From: RPQJ01 sp963748985
GTDB taxonomy: Bacteria; Pseudomonadota; Gammaproteobacteria; Steroidobacterales; Steroidobacteraceae
Assembly (NCBI GenBank): GCA_963748985.1
Contig: CAVVKQ010000020.1
Coordinates: 124,001-188,000 of the forward strand
Direction of reading: 5' to 3'
DNA length: 64,000 nucleotides
In this document: positions 34,701 through 43,371 of the stretch, piece by piece
Layout: every line of letters starts with the position of its first letter
Numbering within the stretch: the stretch's first letter is position 1
The notes under the pieces: model-generated
Seen by the model: the letters and a program-made list of their open reading frames with translations, nothing else
Database searches by the model: none
Told to the model about the DNA's origin: nothing
Translations under genes and position numbers: made by a program

Positions 34701-37700
34701 GTCGACAAACCCGCCTAGCTCCCGGTTCAGAGTTACCCTATCTGCGAGGTTATCGGGGTCGTCTGCATCAATCGCGATGCGTCCGCTGCGTCCGACAATC
34801 AGGTCTTGCGTCGAAACATTGCCTGACGTGTGGACTTCGATATTGCTGGAACTGTCAGCGTTCGTGCCCGCTTGAATAGAGCCGTTAGCCAAGAGCGACG
34901 CGGCACGGACTGTGCTCGTACCGATTGCCACGTTGCCGGCTGCCGTGATGCCGCTATTCACTACCACGTCGCCTGTGGTAGACAGCGTGGCCCAGCCTTT
35001 GCTCTCAATGGCTGCCGCGCAACTGGTGGGCGAGCCAATGCAGTCAAGAGTGATACCGCCCGAGCCGCCAATCAGAGTGACATTGCCACCCACGGCAATG
35101 GAATGGCCGGAGTCGACAATGCTGGCTCCTTCGATCTCCACATCGCCACCGGCGGTGACGCCATGCAGCGCAACGGACCCGATCGCGTACACGGACACGT
35201 CGCTGATTCCGCCGGCCTGTAATACGCTGTTTGATCCAGTAGTCAGGGAAGCAATGCGATCGCCGTTTGCGCCAATCACGATGTCGCCCGAAGCAGTCTT
35301 TATTCCTCTTTGAAGATTGACGCCCCCGTGCGTCTGCAAAGACACCGTTCCTACGCCTCTCGATTCAATACCTGCTGCAGTCGAGTCTGCAGTATCCAGA
35401 CCCTGCAAATCGATGGTCTTTGCGCCGGTACCGGTGGCTGTCAGGGTTACGCTGCCGTCTGAGACAATCGAGGTGCCTCTGTTTGAAATGGTCGAGCCCG
35501 TTACGTCGACTGCCCCGCCAGCTGATACGCCGTTGAGCTGCACCCCACCCACGGAACTGAGCGATACGTTGCGACCGGTTCCACCGGCTTTTACCACTGC
35601 TCCATCACCGGCAACTAGTGAGGCGATCTGCGCACCCGGGCTACCTATAGAGATACTACCGTTCTCGGTACGAAGGCTACCGTCGATAGCCACGGCACCG
35701 CTTGTGCGGAGTTCAATGTTGCCGCCTGTGCTATCGATCGCAGCCGCGGCCGCGTTGTCGCCAATCCGTGCAATTTGGATCGGTCCACTTCCACCATTGA
35801 TCGATACGGAGCCGACAGCCTTTACGGATTTACCGGTCAAAGATACGCCGGATGCTGCGGTCAGAGCCACCTGACCATTCGAATCAACGCCCGCGATCGC
35901 GATGTGGCCATCGGTTGATGTCACCACGAGACCACCGATCCCGGAAGCGCCCTGCGCGCCTCCCAGACCAGTGAGGTCGGCGCCTAGATTGACATCGGCG
36001 GTCGCCTCCAGCGAGATGGTGCCTAGGGAGATCAGCTGCCCGTTGCCACTGCCGCCCTTGATGGCGTCGATTTTGCCGTCTGCGGCGACTACCGTGATCG
36101 GCGCGGTACCCACGGCGCCGGTGCCGTTCGCGACGTACAGGAAGCCGGCGCCCTGGATCGTGACACCGCCCGATCCGCCGTTCAGGTTGATGGGGGCGTT
36201 GTTGGTGATCACCGGGGCCTTGATCACGATTGCGCTGGCGGTCAGCCTGACGTTGCCGGACGGCGTTGTGCCACCATCGAGCGGCCGACCGTCGAGCAGG
36301 TGGTTGACGGTGATCGATTCGGTGGCTGTGAGATTGACGTGGGTTCCACTGCGAAGCATGCGCGTTAGCGCATCGCCGTCGATAACGGAGGCGGTGGGGT
36401 CGCTGCTGCCGGTACGTTCGATCTCGATCGTGATCTGGTCCGGGTCGAGCAGCACGGTGCCGGGTGCACCGTTCCGTGCGCTCGCCACCACGTCGCCAAG
36501 GAACTGAAGAATCCCACGGCTGCTGACTTCGACGAAGCCGCCGTCGCCGGAAGAATTACCGCCGTTGGCGGCAATTCCGCCTTCGAAGCGGGCCGCGTCG
36601 GTGCCCCAGACGCTGACGGTGCCGCCGTTGCCCGCTTCACGGGCACTGGCGTCGATGGTGGCGCCCTGCTCCACGACCACGTTCGCGGCGCGATTCGACG
36701 AAACTTCGCCCGCGGGAGGACCACCGATGTGGACCGTGCCACCGCCGGCGCTGCCCGAGGCGTCAATGGTCGCACCGCTCTGCAAAGTGACCGATCGGCC
36801 GAGCACTTCAACGCGCCCACCTGTGGTGCCCGCGGTCGTGCCGCTCGAGTCAATCTGGCCCGTGACGGTCGTGCTGCCGTCGGCGGCGTCGAGTACGATG
36901 GTGCCGGTCGCGTCGCGGGAGACGCTGCGCGCCTGAATGATGCCGGACATGTTGACGACGCCACCGACCACGTCCGAGGCGGTCTGCGTCGAGAGCAGGA
37001 CCTGACCGCCGTCGGCGTGCAGGGCGCCTGAGTTGTCCACCTGTGGCGGATTGCCCGCCGCGACGCCTTCGCCCACCGAGAAATTGATCAGCCGGTCACC
37101 GTAGAAATCGAGGGTGAAAGACTCGCCGCCGCCCAGCGCGATACGCCCAAGGTTGGCCTGGATTAAACCCGCGTTGCGGACCGAGGGCGCCACCAGTGCG
37201 GCGAGGCCGCCGTCGCGGACGCTGATCGTGCCGAAGTTTTCGATCGCGGCGGCAGGGTTGCCCGTGCCGCGGAACTCCATGCGGTCGGCCATGAAGTTGT
37301 CGTCGGTGATGTTGCCGGTCGTCGCTATCAGGGAACCTACGTTGACCTGCGAAGACCCCGTGAACAGCACGCCGGAGGGGTTGATCAGGTAGATGCGGCC
37401 ATTGGCGTTCAAGGCGCCTTCGATCACGGAGCGCTGTGCGCCGGTGACGCGATTCAGGGTGCTTGCGGTGGCTGAGGGCTGGTTGAAATTCACGGTCTCG
37501 TTCTGGCCGATCGAGAAGCCGCGCCAGTTGATGACGGCACGCTGTGAGGCCTGATTCACGTTCAAGATTCCCGCGCCGCCGTTGATGGTGGCATTGCCGC
37601 GCACGACGACCCCGCCTTCAGGGTTCGCAACGGCCGTCCCGGCACCGAACACCGCGATGGCAGTCGGTGCCATGGCGAACAAGGCGCGCCGGACTGCGTC

Positions 37701-37781
37701 ACGCACCGTCGGCCGTATGGGCAGGGCCGTTGCATGACCGGAATGCGAATCAGTCGATCGCTGAAAGTGTCGATTCGTCAT
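31695..37781 (-). CDS. Two-partner secretion exoprotein TpsA (filamentous-hemagglutinin type)
   Basis: The 2028-aa protein starts at ATG 37781 with GAGG eight bases upstream. An extended signal region (~1-50, ending GAGTAVA) precedes the TPS domain (~55-290), marked by GGAGILNVNQASQRAVINWR, NETVNFNQPS and LINPSGVLFTG. The rest is predicted right-handed beta-helix with long imperfect repeats of ~110-130 residues, for example GIKTASGDIVIGANGDRIAS and GIQTNGGDIVIGNSTVRAAS. The C-terminus is Ser/Gly/Asp-rich and ends with three Cys. It is exported by Sec and then threaded outward through the TpsB pore encoded just upstream. The repeat region has visibly lower GC than its surroundings. Adhesin function is the family norm. 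No toxin domain is recognised at the C-terminus. Confidence 0.9.
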   Translation of the reverse strand: MTNRHFQRSTDSHSGHATALPIRPTVRDAVRRALFAMAPTAIAVFGAGTAVANPEGGVVVRGNATINGGAGILNVNQASQRAVINWRGFSIGQNETVNFNQPSATASTLNRVTGAQRSVIEGALNANGRIYLINPSGVLFTGSSQVNVGSLIATTGNITDDNFMADRMEFRGTGNPAAAIENFGTISVRDGGLAALVAPSVRNAGLIQANLGRIALGGGESFTLDFYGDRLINFSVGEGVAAGNPPQVDNSGALHADGGQVLLSTQTASDVVGGVVNMSGIIQARSVSRDATGTIVLDAADGSTTVTGQIDSSGTTAGTTGGRVEVLGRSVTLQSGATIDASGSAGGGTVHIGGPPAGEVSSNRAANVVVEQGATIDASAREAGNGGTVSVWGTDAARFEGGIAANGGNSSGDGGFVEVSSRGILQFLGDVVASARNGAPGTVLLDPDQITIEIERTGSSDPTASVIDGDALTRMLRSGTHVNLTATESITVNHLLDGRPLDGGTTPSGNVRLTASAIVIKAPVITNNAPINLNGGSGGVTIQGAGFLYVANGTGAVGTAPITVVAADGKIDAIKGGSGNGQLISLGTISLEATADVNLGADLTGLGGAQGASGIGGLVVTSTDGHIAIAGVDSNGQVALTAASGVSLTGKSVKAVGSVSINGGSGPIQIARIGDNAAAAAIDSTGGNIELRTSGAVAIDGSLRTENGSISIGSPGAQIASLVAGDGAVVKAGGTGRNVSLSSVGGVQLNGVSAGGAVDVTGSTISNRGTSIVSDGSVTLTATGTGAKTIDLQGLDTADSTAAGIESRGVGTVSLQTHGGVNLQRGIKTASGDIVIGANGDRIASLTTGSNSVLQAGGISDVSVYAIGSVALHGVTAGGDVEIEGASIVDSGHSIAVGGNVTLIGGSGGITLDCIGSPTSCAAAIESKGWATLSTTGDVVVNSGITAAGNVAIGTSTVRAASLLANGSIQAGTNADSSSNIEVHTSGNVSTQDLIVGRSGRIAIDADDPDNLADRVTLNRELGGFVDTVPSLPGAGIGSLHIAADGAVTVHGATANGMANLTDIDISGSSISNTGKSLIARGAGNASHESVHLAASSSTADAIKLDVGPGTAGIDIRGSGSAVLLTRGGVDLSSGIQTNGGDIVIGNSTVRAASVTLRPGVALQSGGGSAPTSGAISIYSRGAIDAQSSNNEAARSLVGSDIVINTDDGDAATRLGRVSLDGLFGFDPAVGLGSLTIVADGDVDLRGAKTSHDLSVTSTGSIHQDDSVTGGRSLIAGGDLILTSIAGGMISLGTIVDDRGTTDVQDDVLAAAASAGANVRLHTVGDVNLGTGLSAVRGGIEIGIPDGPDAGPQPDQRVASIEAYRGSILSTGIPTDLDGNGTVDELVGGGSIFLASTGDLNIDRVQTGLQSSISMSSLESVDIRGQIRTNTLNVSGRNVSLSRVTAYGEGLSPPVDSVLVTVPSRGQINVYGPITAYHGSVRLGLSLPIESDPDLYGPTGENARINLSNDITVRSQFARITLYGDVTLFDGVTATTIDFARGQAETLDRFDPFFDATSAEFTAEISRDIELPAIQWGHVPGPPSDALSDVGFCGGTTCAFDVSDSDGTNRILRILGESERNWNYLGFVGSYLNNQTGGWGIKAVDSDGRPLTTAGINNQSDDAGICVGAWICGYRYADDQTTASANYNDRFSRLVQMLGTLSATLTVDDNGSIRIAGNVGRYVAPLSPGRPQSGRPLSGDGMLVLYPSHVNQELRVDMGRSGSLTVMGSVGDSELDMLRTGNTSPTYYLTDRLVGLGQVCGDTGPCTGLEPAVNLRYGALPELGTFTVTLLGNQFAPSTISIGRAGGYLNALNAQPAEWVDLDQSGVNLVPRVYSLPVPWTQEGRGSNGTGFTITTSAPGPLAFGNLPGVGGSTSTARTTNGATGSTALQGSTGSGVAGSVSGGNSGAGFGDVADPSAGDVSSTTTPSVAENDQRQNGSESDDSSGTASNDDEDLCRRGAGQLADVGTYPGVTGAEANVFARCRSDFQ

Positions 37782-37852
37782 GTCACGTCCCTCGAATCCA
37801 TCCGTACGACGTTCGTACAAGTAGCAGTGATCTGGTGTCGGGTGCGCTTGCC

Positions 37853-39583
37853 CTATTCGAGTTGCGCAGAACCAAACTGAACGCGCAGACCGGCGAAGTA
37901 GCGTGGGTCGTCGTCGTCCTCGGCCACCACGATCTGATCGATCGGCACCGCCACCTCGACATAGCCGGTCAGCCAGGTGCTGAGGGTGAAGCGCAAGCCG
38001 CCCCCGTAGGCGCTGGCACCGTCCTCCTCGCAGGCCGACTGATCGAACTCGGAGCATTCGCCTTGCCGCTCGTTCGGGCCCAGACGCCGCCAGACCCGAC
38101 CGGTGTCGTAGAAGCCATAGGTGGTCAGGCCGCCACGGCCGAGCGCGTCAAAGGTGTAGCGCAGCTCCAATTTGCCGGCCGCACCGGAGTCACCAACGAT
38201 CTCCGAGCTGTCGTAGGCGCGGCCGAACGGCTCGCCACCAAAGGCAAATTCTTCCGGCGAGAGCAGATTCGTGAAGGCGTACTGGCCGCTGGCAGCGATC
38301 AGGATCGACCAGCCCGGACCCAGCGACTGCAGGCGCGCGAGGTAGAGGTTGGTTTTGGTGAAGTCGGGACGGCCGCCATCGCGCGACAGTTGCGGGTCGC
38401 TCTCCTCCGAGGCGCCGAAGGCGTCGATGCCCTGCGAGAGTTCCCAATCGACGATGTTGACGCCGTTCCAGCGGTCCACTTGATCCCAGGTCAGGCCGGC
38501 ATGCAGCGCCGAAATTACGTCGCGCGTCACTTCCTCAGGGAATGTCGAATCGGTCGTGCCGTCGTGGTAGGTCACGGCGCCACGCGCGTAGAGGTTGCGC
38601 TCGCGACTGCGGAGGATCGGGTACTTGAATTCAGCGCCCACCTGATCCGTGTCGGTCTCCAGGTTGAAGTCCTGGAAGTCGACGCCCAGTTCGGGCTCGG
38701 CGCGACTCTTGCTGGCATACACGCGCAGGTCGAGGCCGCTTGCGGTGAGGCGCGCCGTGTGGGAAATGAAGCCGTACTTCAACTCGGAGGTTGGATCCGC
38801 CGCGAGGAAACTGAAGCGCGTCTCGCCGAACAGGCCGAAAAGTGAATTCAGCGTGAGTCCGACGTCGTAGCGCAGCGGTCCCTGCACCTCGCTGCCTCGA
38901 TTGTTGACGCCGGCATCGAAGCCGGTCGCCTGTCGCGCGAGCCGAATCGTGAGTTCCGACCCGCCCGCCTCGGTCGCCGATCGCTGCAGGACGCCCTGCG
39001 CCGTCATGCCTGGCAGGTCGTTCAGGAGCAGCAGGTTGCGCTCGAGCGTGGCGAGACGCAGCGGGCGCTCTGCGCTCAAGTCGGCCTGGATCTTCTCGAG
39101 CATGCCCGCGCGCCGCCCCGTGTAACCCTCGATGGCGACGGAGGACAGGTAGCCCTCCACGGCGGTGAGCGACACGCGACCGTCGGTGATGGCCTGGGCC
39201 GGGACGACGACGGAGGAGAGCACGTAGCCCGCGTCACGGTACTGCGCAGTCATCTCGGCCGCGATGTCGTAGACGCGCTGCACCGAGATTGTCCGGCCGA
39301 TCTCGCCGCGATACGGTGCGAGCAGCAAATCGTCCGCAAGGACCGCGTTTCCGGCGACTTCGAGGCTCTGCAGCGTGAAGGTCGTGGTTTCAGCGCCGGG
39401 TGGTGCCTGCTGCGATTCTTCTTTGACCGTCACGCCGGGCAGCGGACTCGTCGAACGTGCTTGCGGTGGGCGCTGCTGCTCGCGTTCGATCGCGCCGGGT
39501 TGCGCGGTTGAGGGAACTTGCTGTGCCGTCGCCACCGCACAACACAGGCACAAGCACATCCCTAAGCCAGAAGCCTTCACCAT
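37853..39583 (-). CDS. TpsB outer-membrane transporter (ShlB/FhaC/HecB family)
   Basis: The 576-aa protein starts at ATG 39583. It has a signal peptide, a Pro-rich linker, POTRA domains (~60-210; QSLEVAGNAVLADDLLLAPY, then AEMTAQYRDAGYVLSSVVVP) and a C-terminal 16-strand barrel to LRVQFGSAQLE. The conserved loop-6 region reads FGGEPFGRAYDSSE, a variant of the usual VRGY motif. The barrel strand near RYTFDALGRGG is also typical. It recognises the N-terminal TPS domain of the exoprotein encoded 71 bp downstream and passes it across the outer membrane. A strong sigma70-type promoter lies ~90-110 bp upstream of its start. Confidence 0.92.
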   Translation of the reverse strand: MVKASGLGMCLCLCCAVATAQQVPSTAQPGAIEREQQRPPQARSTSPLPGVTVKEESQQAPPGAETTTFTLQSLEVAGNAVLADDLLLAPYRGEIGRTISVQRVYDIAAEMTAQYRDAGYVLSSVVVPAQAITDGRVSLTAVEGYLSSVAIEGYTGRRAGMLEKIQADLSAERPLRLATLERNLLLLNDLPGMTAQGVLQRSATEAGGSELTIRLARQATGFDAGVNNRGSEVQGPLRYDVGLTLNSLFGLFGETRFSFLAADPTSELKYGFISHTARLTASGLDLRVYASKSRAEPELGVDFQDFNLETDTDQVGAEFKYPILRSRERNLYARGAVTYHDGTTDSTFPEEVTRDVISALHAGLTWDQVDRWNGVNIVDWELSQGIDAFGASEESDPQLSRDGGRPDFTKTNLYLARLQSLGPGWSILIAASGQYAFTNLLSPEEFAFGGEPFGRAYDSSEIVGDSGAAGKLELRYTFDALGRGGLTTYGFYDTGRVWRRLGPNERQGECSEFDQSACEEDGASAYGGGLRFTLSTWLTGYVEVAVPIDQIVVAEDDDDPRYFAGLRVQFGSAQLE

Positions 39584-39668
39584 CCTGGTCGCTCCCTCGG
39601 TATTCGGTGCGCAGCTCGTTGGCTGCGTGCTAATTCTTTTGCGGAATCCCCTGGTCCTTTGCAACCAA

Positions 39669-39696
39669 AAAATACGCCACGTGACCGCAATGTCAA
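39669..39696 (-). promoter_or_regulatory. Sigma70-type promoter upstream of tpsB
   Basis: Read on the minus strand, TTGACA (39696-39691) and TATTTT (39674-39669) are separated by 16 bp, in the AT-rich 250-bp gap before tpsB. This is the best match to a housekeeping promoter in the block. It suggests that tpsB-tpsA and the caspase genes can be transcribed apart from the CHASE2 part. Confidence 0.6.
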
Positions 39697-39835
39697 CAGC
39701 GGCGACGGCTGACACTCGTATTACGCGCATGCTGCAGCGTGCATTCCTCTTGCCGTGCACTGAGAAAATGCTGCAGTGCGATCAAGGGGCAACTCGTTCG
39801 AGCGAATCGGGGCGGCCATGTCTTGCGGGAGGAGA

Positions 39836-40789
39836 TCAACGGGAGAACGCCTGCGTTCTGGCCGCTGCAGCCTGGTAGAGCAGACCGGCGGATCGATCAC
39901 GCGACGGCAGTAAGATGTCGCCGAGCACTTCAAGTGAGGTCGGCAAGGCGCCGACTTCGGCCGCGGTCAAAGTAACGTCAATGCGCCCGTAGGGACGCCC
40001 GCTGTCGATGCCCACCGAGGTCGGCGGCAACGGCAGGCGAATCTCGCTGCCCGGCCGTTCCGCGAAATACTCGAGTGCCGGGCCCTTGGCGAGCTCCACG
40101 CCCCCGGTCACGATCACCTCATCCCAGACGGTACCTTTCACACCGCGCGTGGCCTCCCGCCAGACCGCGTCCGCTCGAATGCCGAGCGCGATCCCGAGGG
40201 AAAGGTCGTTGCTCTTCACGGACGGACGGCCGACGTACAGACGCAGCGGCGCGACGATCACGGCATCCTGCGAATCGGCGATGCCAATGGCCGCGACGAA
40301 GTCAAAGGCGACGTCGAGATCGCCGGACGGCGAGAGGTCCGCCTGTGCGAAGCGAAAGCAGGCGTGGCGTGCCTGCAGGCGATCATCGACGGCCCGTACG
40401 GCCGATGTTCGCGGGGCGTAGTAGTCGATCGTTGCGACCTGCGAAACGAGCATCGAGTACTGAGCGATCTCGCGGCGGACGCGGTCGGAAACCTGGGCAA
40501 GCACGGCATTCACGACCTGCTTCTGCAGGCTGTCGAAGATTGCCTTGGGCACGATGCCGCGCCCGATGCTGCCGCGCGTGCAGGCGTCGATCACCGCCGC
40601 CTCCGCAGGGCTGCGCGGGTCGATGGTGGCTGGGCGGTGAGCGGCGAGAATCGACTCGGCCTCGTCGGGTTGCATGAACATGAGGAGTGTCTGTCGACTG
40701 TCGAACGTGAGCGCTGCGGGTTGCGACTGGGCGAGTACCGTCGGCGCGGCGATGAACGACAGCAAAAAGCCAACGGCGATCCATCGCAC
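39836..40789 (-). CDS. Exported protein of unknown function (TPS-caspase locus)
   Basis: The 317-aa product is best started at a GTG (40789) with AGGAG eight bases upstream, giving a clean signal peptide (RWIAVGFLLSFIAAPTVLAQ). The mature part shows no recognised domain. It has alternating beta and helical text such as VNAVLAQVSDRVRREIAQYS and LDVAFDFVAAIGIADSQDAV. Two Cys (DACTRG and RHACFRF) may form a disulfide. The gene follows the FecR-like gene with its start codon just past the latter's stop. A periplasmic accessory role in the locus is inferred from position alone. Confidence 0.6.
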   Translation of the reverse strand: MRWIAVGFLLSFIAAPTVLAQSQPAALTFDSRQTLLMFMQPDEAESILAAHRPATIDPRSPAEAAVIDACTRGSIGRGIVPKAIFDSLQKQVVNAVLAQVSDRVRREIAQYSMLVSQVATIDYYAPRTSAVRAVDDRLQARHACFRFAQADLSPSGDLDVAFDFVAAIGIADSQDAVIVAPLRLYVGRPSVKSNDLSLGIALGIRADAVWREATRGVKGTVWDEVIVTGGVELAKGPALEYFAERPGSEIRLPLPPTSVGIDSGRPYGRIDVTLTAAEVGALPTSLEVLGDILLPSRDRSAGLLYQAAAARTQAFSR

Positions 40790-40794
40790 GACGG

Positions 40795-41709
40795 TCACTC
40801 CTGGCGCGGGGCGGCAGATCCCCACAGCAGGCCGTTGCTGATGGCGGTGGCCAGTGGATCCTCGGCACGCCTGAGTGTCTCAAGCCAGTTGGCGCCCTCG
40901 AGGCGCCAGCGTCCGTCGTCCTGTCGCGCGAGGCAGATGGCCTGGGCGTTGCGGCCGAGGGACGAACGGTCGGATGCGATGTCCTCGGGTATCGGCGGCG
41001 ACTGGGACTGGGCCTGCAGCGGGCCCTCCCAATGCCGGTTGCCGGCGTCGGAAATCTGCACCGTGTATCGACCTGACTTCAGAGTCAGTCCGTTCAGCAG
41101 CACGGACCGTTCGTCGATCGAGTCGCGACGCGCAAGTATCGCAGTGTCGGAGATCAGCGTGACGGTGAACGGCGGGCAGCCACCGTTCCAAGCGAGGAGG
41201 AGATCGCGATCGCCAGCGACGACGCGGGTCTCTGCAGTCATCACGGGTGCGGTGATCGGTGACGGTTCGAATCCGACCATGCCGCACTCCTCGACCGCGC
41301 GCGACGCGGCGGTGCCGCTCAATCCCTGACCGCCCTCGAACAACTCGGGCAGGGACTGAAAGATGGCGGTGAGCTTGCCGAGGGGACGGTCACTCGGCAC
41401 CTGATAATCGCCGGGTCCGATGAACCGCGCGACCTTGCCCGAGGCGAGCTGCACCGTGACCGATTGATCGGCCCGCTCGAGGACCACTCGATCGCCAGCG
41501 ACGACGACGGTGCCGATGCGGACCGACACGGGCTCACCCTGCGGAGGGCGCGCCAGCATCAGTGGCCGATCGAAAGGGCGAAAATCCGCGACCACCCCCA
41601 CCTCCGTGGGACGGTCCGGCGCCGCGAACGTTGTTACGCTGCCGACGGTCATCGTCGCGTAGGTTGCGAGCAGAACCACGCTGCGTCGAAACGATTGCGA
41701 GCGCCTCAT
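40795..41709 (-). CDS. Exported FecR-like protein (TPS-caspase locus)
   Basis: This 304-aa protein has an N-terminal export signal (SVVLLATYATMTVGSVTTFA). Residues ~55-100 read VRIGTVVVAGDRVVLERADQ and VTVQLASGKVARFIGPGDYQ, which resembles the FecR beta-fold (a gel-like 'high score on a value, put on a scale' block). The C-terminal half is unrecognised and includes two Cys in separate loops. FecR domains in such loci often bind signalling partners in the periplasm. It lies 19 bp after the CHASE2 gene and abuts the next exported gene. The family call is tentative. Confidence 0.55.
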   Translation of the reverse strand: MRRSQSFRRSVVLLATYATMTVGSVTTFAAPDRPTEVGVVADFRPFDRPLMLARPPQGEPVSVRIGTVVVAGDRVVLERADQSVTVQLASGKVARFIGPGDYQVPSDRPLGKLTAIFQSLPELFEGGQGLSGTAASRAVEECGMVGFEPSPITAPVMTAETRVVAGDRDLLLAWNGGCPPFTVTLISDTAILARRDSIDERSVLLNGLTLKSGRYTVQISDAGNRHWEGPLQAQSQSPPIPEDIASDRSSLGRNAQAICLARQDDGRWRLEGANWLETLRRAEDPLATAISNGLLWGSAAPRQE

Positions 41710-41728
41710 TGCATTCTCCCGGGCATGA

Positions 41729-43171
41729 TCAATGGTGATTTCGCAGACAGGCCGCGCGGAAGGTCATCGCAGTACCGCGCCATCCGGTCGGAAAGTGTCG
41801 ACGTTGAGCTCGCAGCTCGGCGACGAAATCGAGGGTCATCTTGAGCACCTTGTAAACGAGCGCAAGAAGAATGGCGGACTCGATCAGATCAAAGACGGAG
41901 AAGTCATCGAAGACGCTGATGTGAAACGCGAGAAACGCGAACGTTCCGACCATGGATGCGAACAACGCAAACACGAGACGGTAACGCCAGTCGAACAGCA
42001 CAAACATGGCGAACAGCAGGATTACCCCCCCCCGCGAGCCCATTCTGGAAAGTGGACCGGTGCTGCCGCCCTGCAATGGCAGGAAGCGGACAGAGTTGGC
42101 CAATAGCTCCACGCCGGGATAGACGCCGGCCGGCGTCAGCCAGTTGTCGCCCGCGGCAGAATGCGAGGCGCCGATCAGGATCACTCGACCGCTGAACAAG
42201 CGGGGGTCGAGGCGTGATTCGGTGGGTACCAGCAGCATGCGAGCGGGAATCGACAGCGCGTCCGATTGACCGGCCAGCCGTCCTGCACCGGTGATTCGGG
42301 GTCCGACCAGCAGTCGGTGCCGTGTGACATGCCTCGTGTCCGGCTGCGCACAGGAGGCCGCCCTGTCGACGTCCGATGCTGCTCGTTGCGGCGGCTGTAC
42401 GGACCGGTCGCCGAGTAAGGCGGAAGTGCGCAATGCGATGGAAGGCAGCCAGTGCGGTCTTCCGCCGACACAAGTCAGCAGCCAGTCTTGTGACCAGCGC
42501 AGAACGCCGCCTTTGTCGGTTTCCAGGCTGGCGTGCGCCCAGGATAGGAGAGGCTTCGCGCGAATCACGTCGTCGTACGGGCTGTCGGCGGGTCGCGGGT
42601 GTCCGCTCGATCCCGGTTCAATGCGTTTAGGGAAGACGAGTGGGGGGCCCTGGTCGTAGTGCCGGAGGAATTCCAGTAGCGGTTCATCGTCGCGACGAGT
42701 CGCCGTGTCCAGCGAGCGGCCGCCCCGAGCAAGATCGATATCAACCACGACCGCCGTCGGGTTGGCCACAGCGATTCTCTCCAGCATCCTGCGCAACATC
42801 AAGCGAGGCGTCGTCGCGGGTGCATTCCAGTCCGCGTGAGTCTGCTCGTCAATGTCGATGATCGTGATTGGGATGGTGCGGTCCGAGTTGAACCAGCCGA
42901 GGGATACCGCACGAAGTGCGAGGTCCAGGTCGAAGGGCGGCTTCGCTAGAAACTTTGGGGGCTTGGAAACCGGAAACGTGCCGAGGACCGCGTAAACGAT
43001 GGCGAGCAACAGTCCGAGGGTCAACGCCCGAAGGCCCGCGGTGGCGGGCCCGGCGTCGTCCAGCGCGAATGCGACCCGCAGGGCTCGAAGCACCTGCGCG
43101 ATGCTGCGGCGAACGCCACGGCGCTTGTGTCCGGAGTCGGCCACCTCACGGGCTTCCTTTCGCTGGTTCAC
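41729..43171 (-). CDS. CHASE2-domain membrane sensor protein
   Basis: The 480-aa protein has an N-terminal TM (ALTLGLLLAIVYAVLGTFPV) and a large periplasmic CHASE2 domain (~75-370). Characteristic blocks are ITIIDIDEQTHADWNAPATT, MLERIAVANPTAVVVDIDLA and FSGRVILIGASHSAAGDNWL, then VYPGVELLANSVRFL. Three C-terminal TM helices follow (GVILLFAMFVLFDWRYRLVF and on), with only a ~30-residue cytoplasmic tail. Most CHASE2 proteins end in a kinase or cyclase; this one has no output domain. It may therefore signal through partner proteins, or act structurally. It is the first gene of the nine-gene locus. Confidence 0.88.
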   Translation of the reverse strand: MNQRKEAREVADSGHKRRGVRRSIAQVLRALRVAFALDDAGPATAGLRALTLGLLLAIVYAVLGTFPVSKPPKFLAKPPFDLDLALRAVSLGWFNSDRTIPITIIDIDEQTHADWNAPATTPRLMLRRMLERIAVANPTAVVVDIDLARGGRSLDTATRRDDEPLLEFLRHYDQGPPLVFPKRIEPGSSGHPRPADSPYDDVIRAKPLLSWAHASLETDKGGVLRWSQDWLLTCVGGRPHWLPSIALRTSALLGDRSVQPPQRAASDVDRAASCAQPDTRHVTRHRLLVGPRITGAGRLAGQSDALSIPARMLLVPTESRLDPRLFSGRVILIGASHSAAGDNWLTPAGVYPGVELLANSVRFLPLQGGSTGPLSRMGSRGGVILLFAMFVLFDWRYRLVFALFASMVGTFAFLAFHISVFDDFSVFDLIESAILLALVYKVLKMTLDFVAELRAQRRHFPTGWRGTAMTFRAACLRNHH

Positions 43172-43371
43172 GGCTCGACCCTAGATTGCCGGAACGGGAT
43201 GTCGACGGAAAGGATAGTTGTTGTGCCGTGTCCTGGATGCGGTGCAGCACGGCCGATGCGCGTCGATCAGCGACGGAGTTTTCGGGAAGGTGGCAGGCCG
43301 GATGAGCGTGGAACAGGGCCAGGGCGTCTGAACCAAGCCGCCCTGCCCCGGGGACACACGGATGCGAGCGA

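Noticed and set aside
37782..38057. Longer N-terminus for TpsA starting at 38057
   Set aside because: The extra 92 residues overlap the tpsB coding region, are Arg-rich and lack homology. The ATG at 37781 has a good RBS and precedes a normal extended signal peptide.
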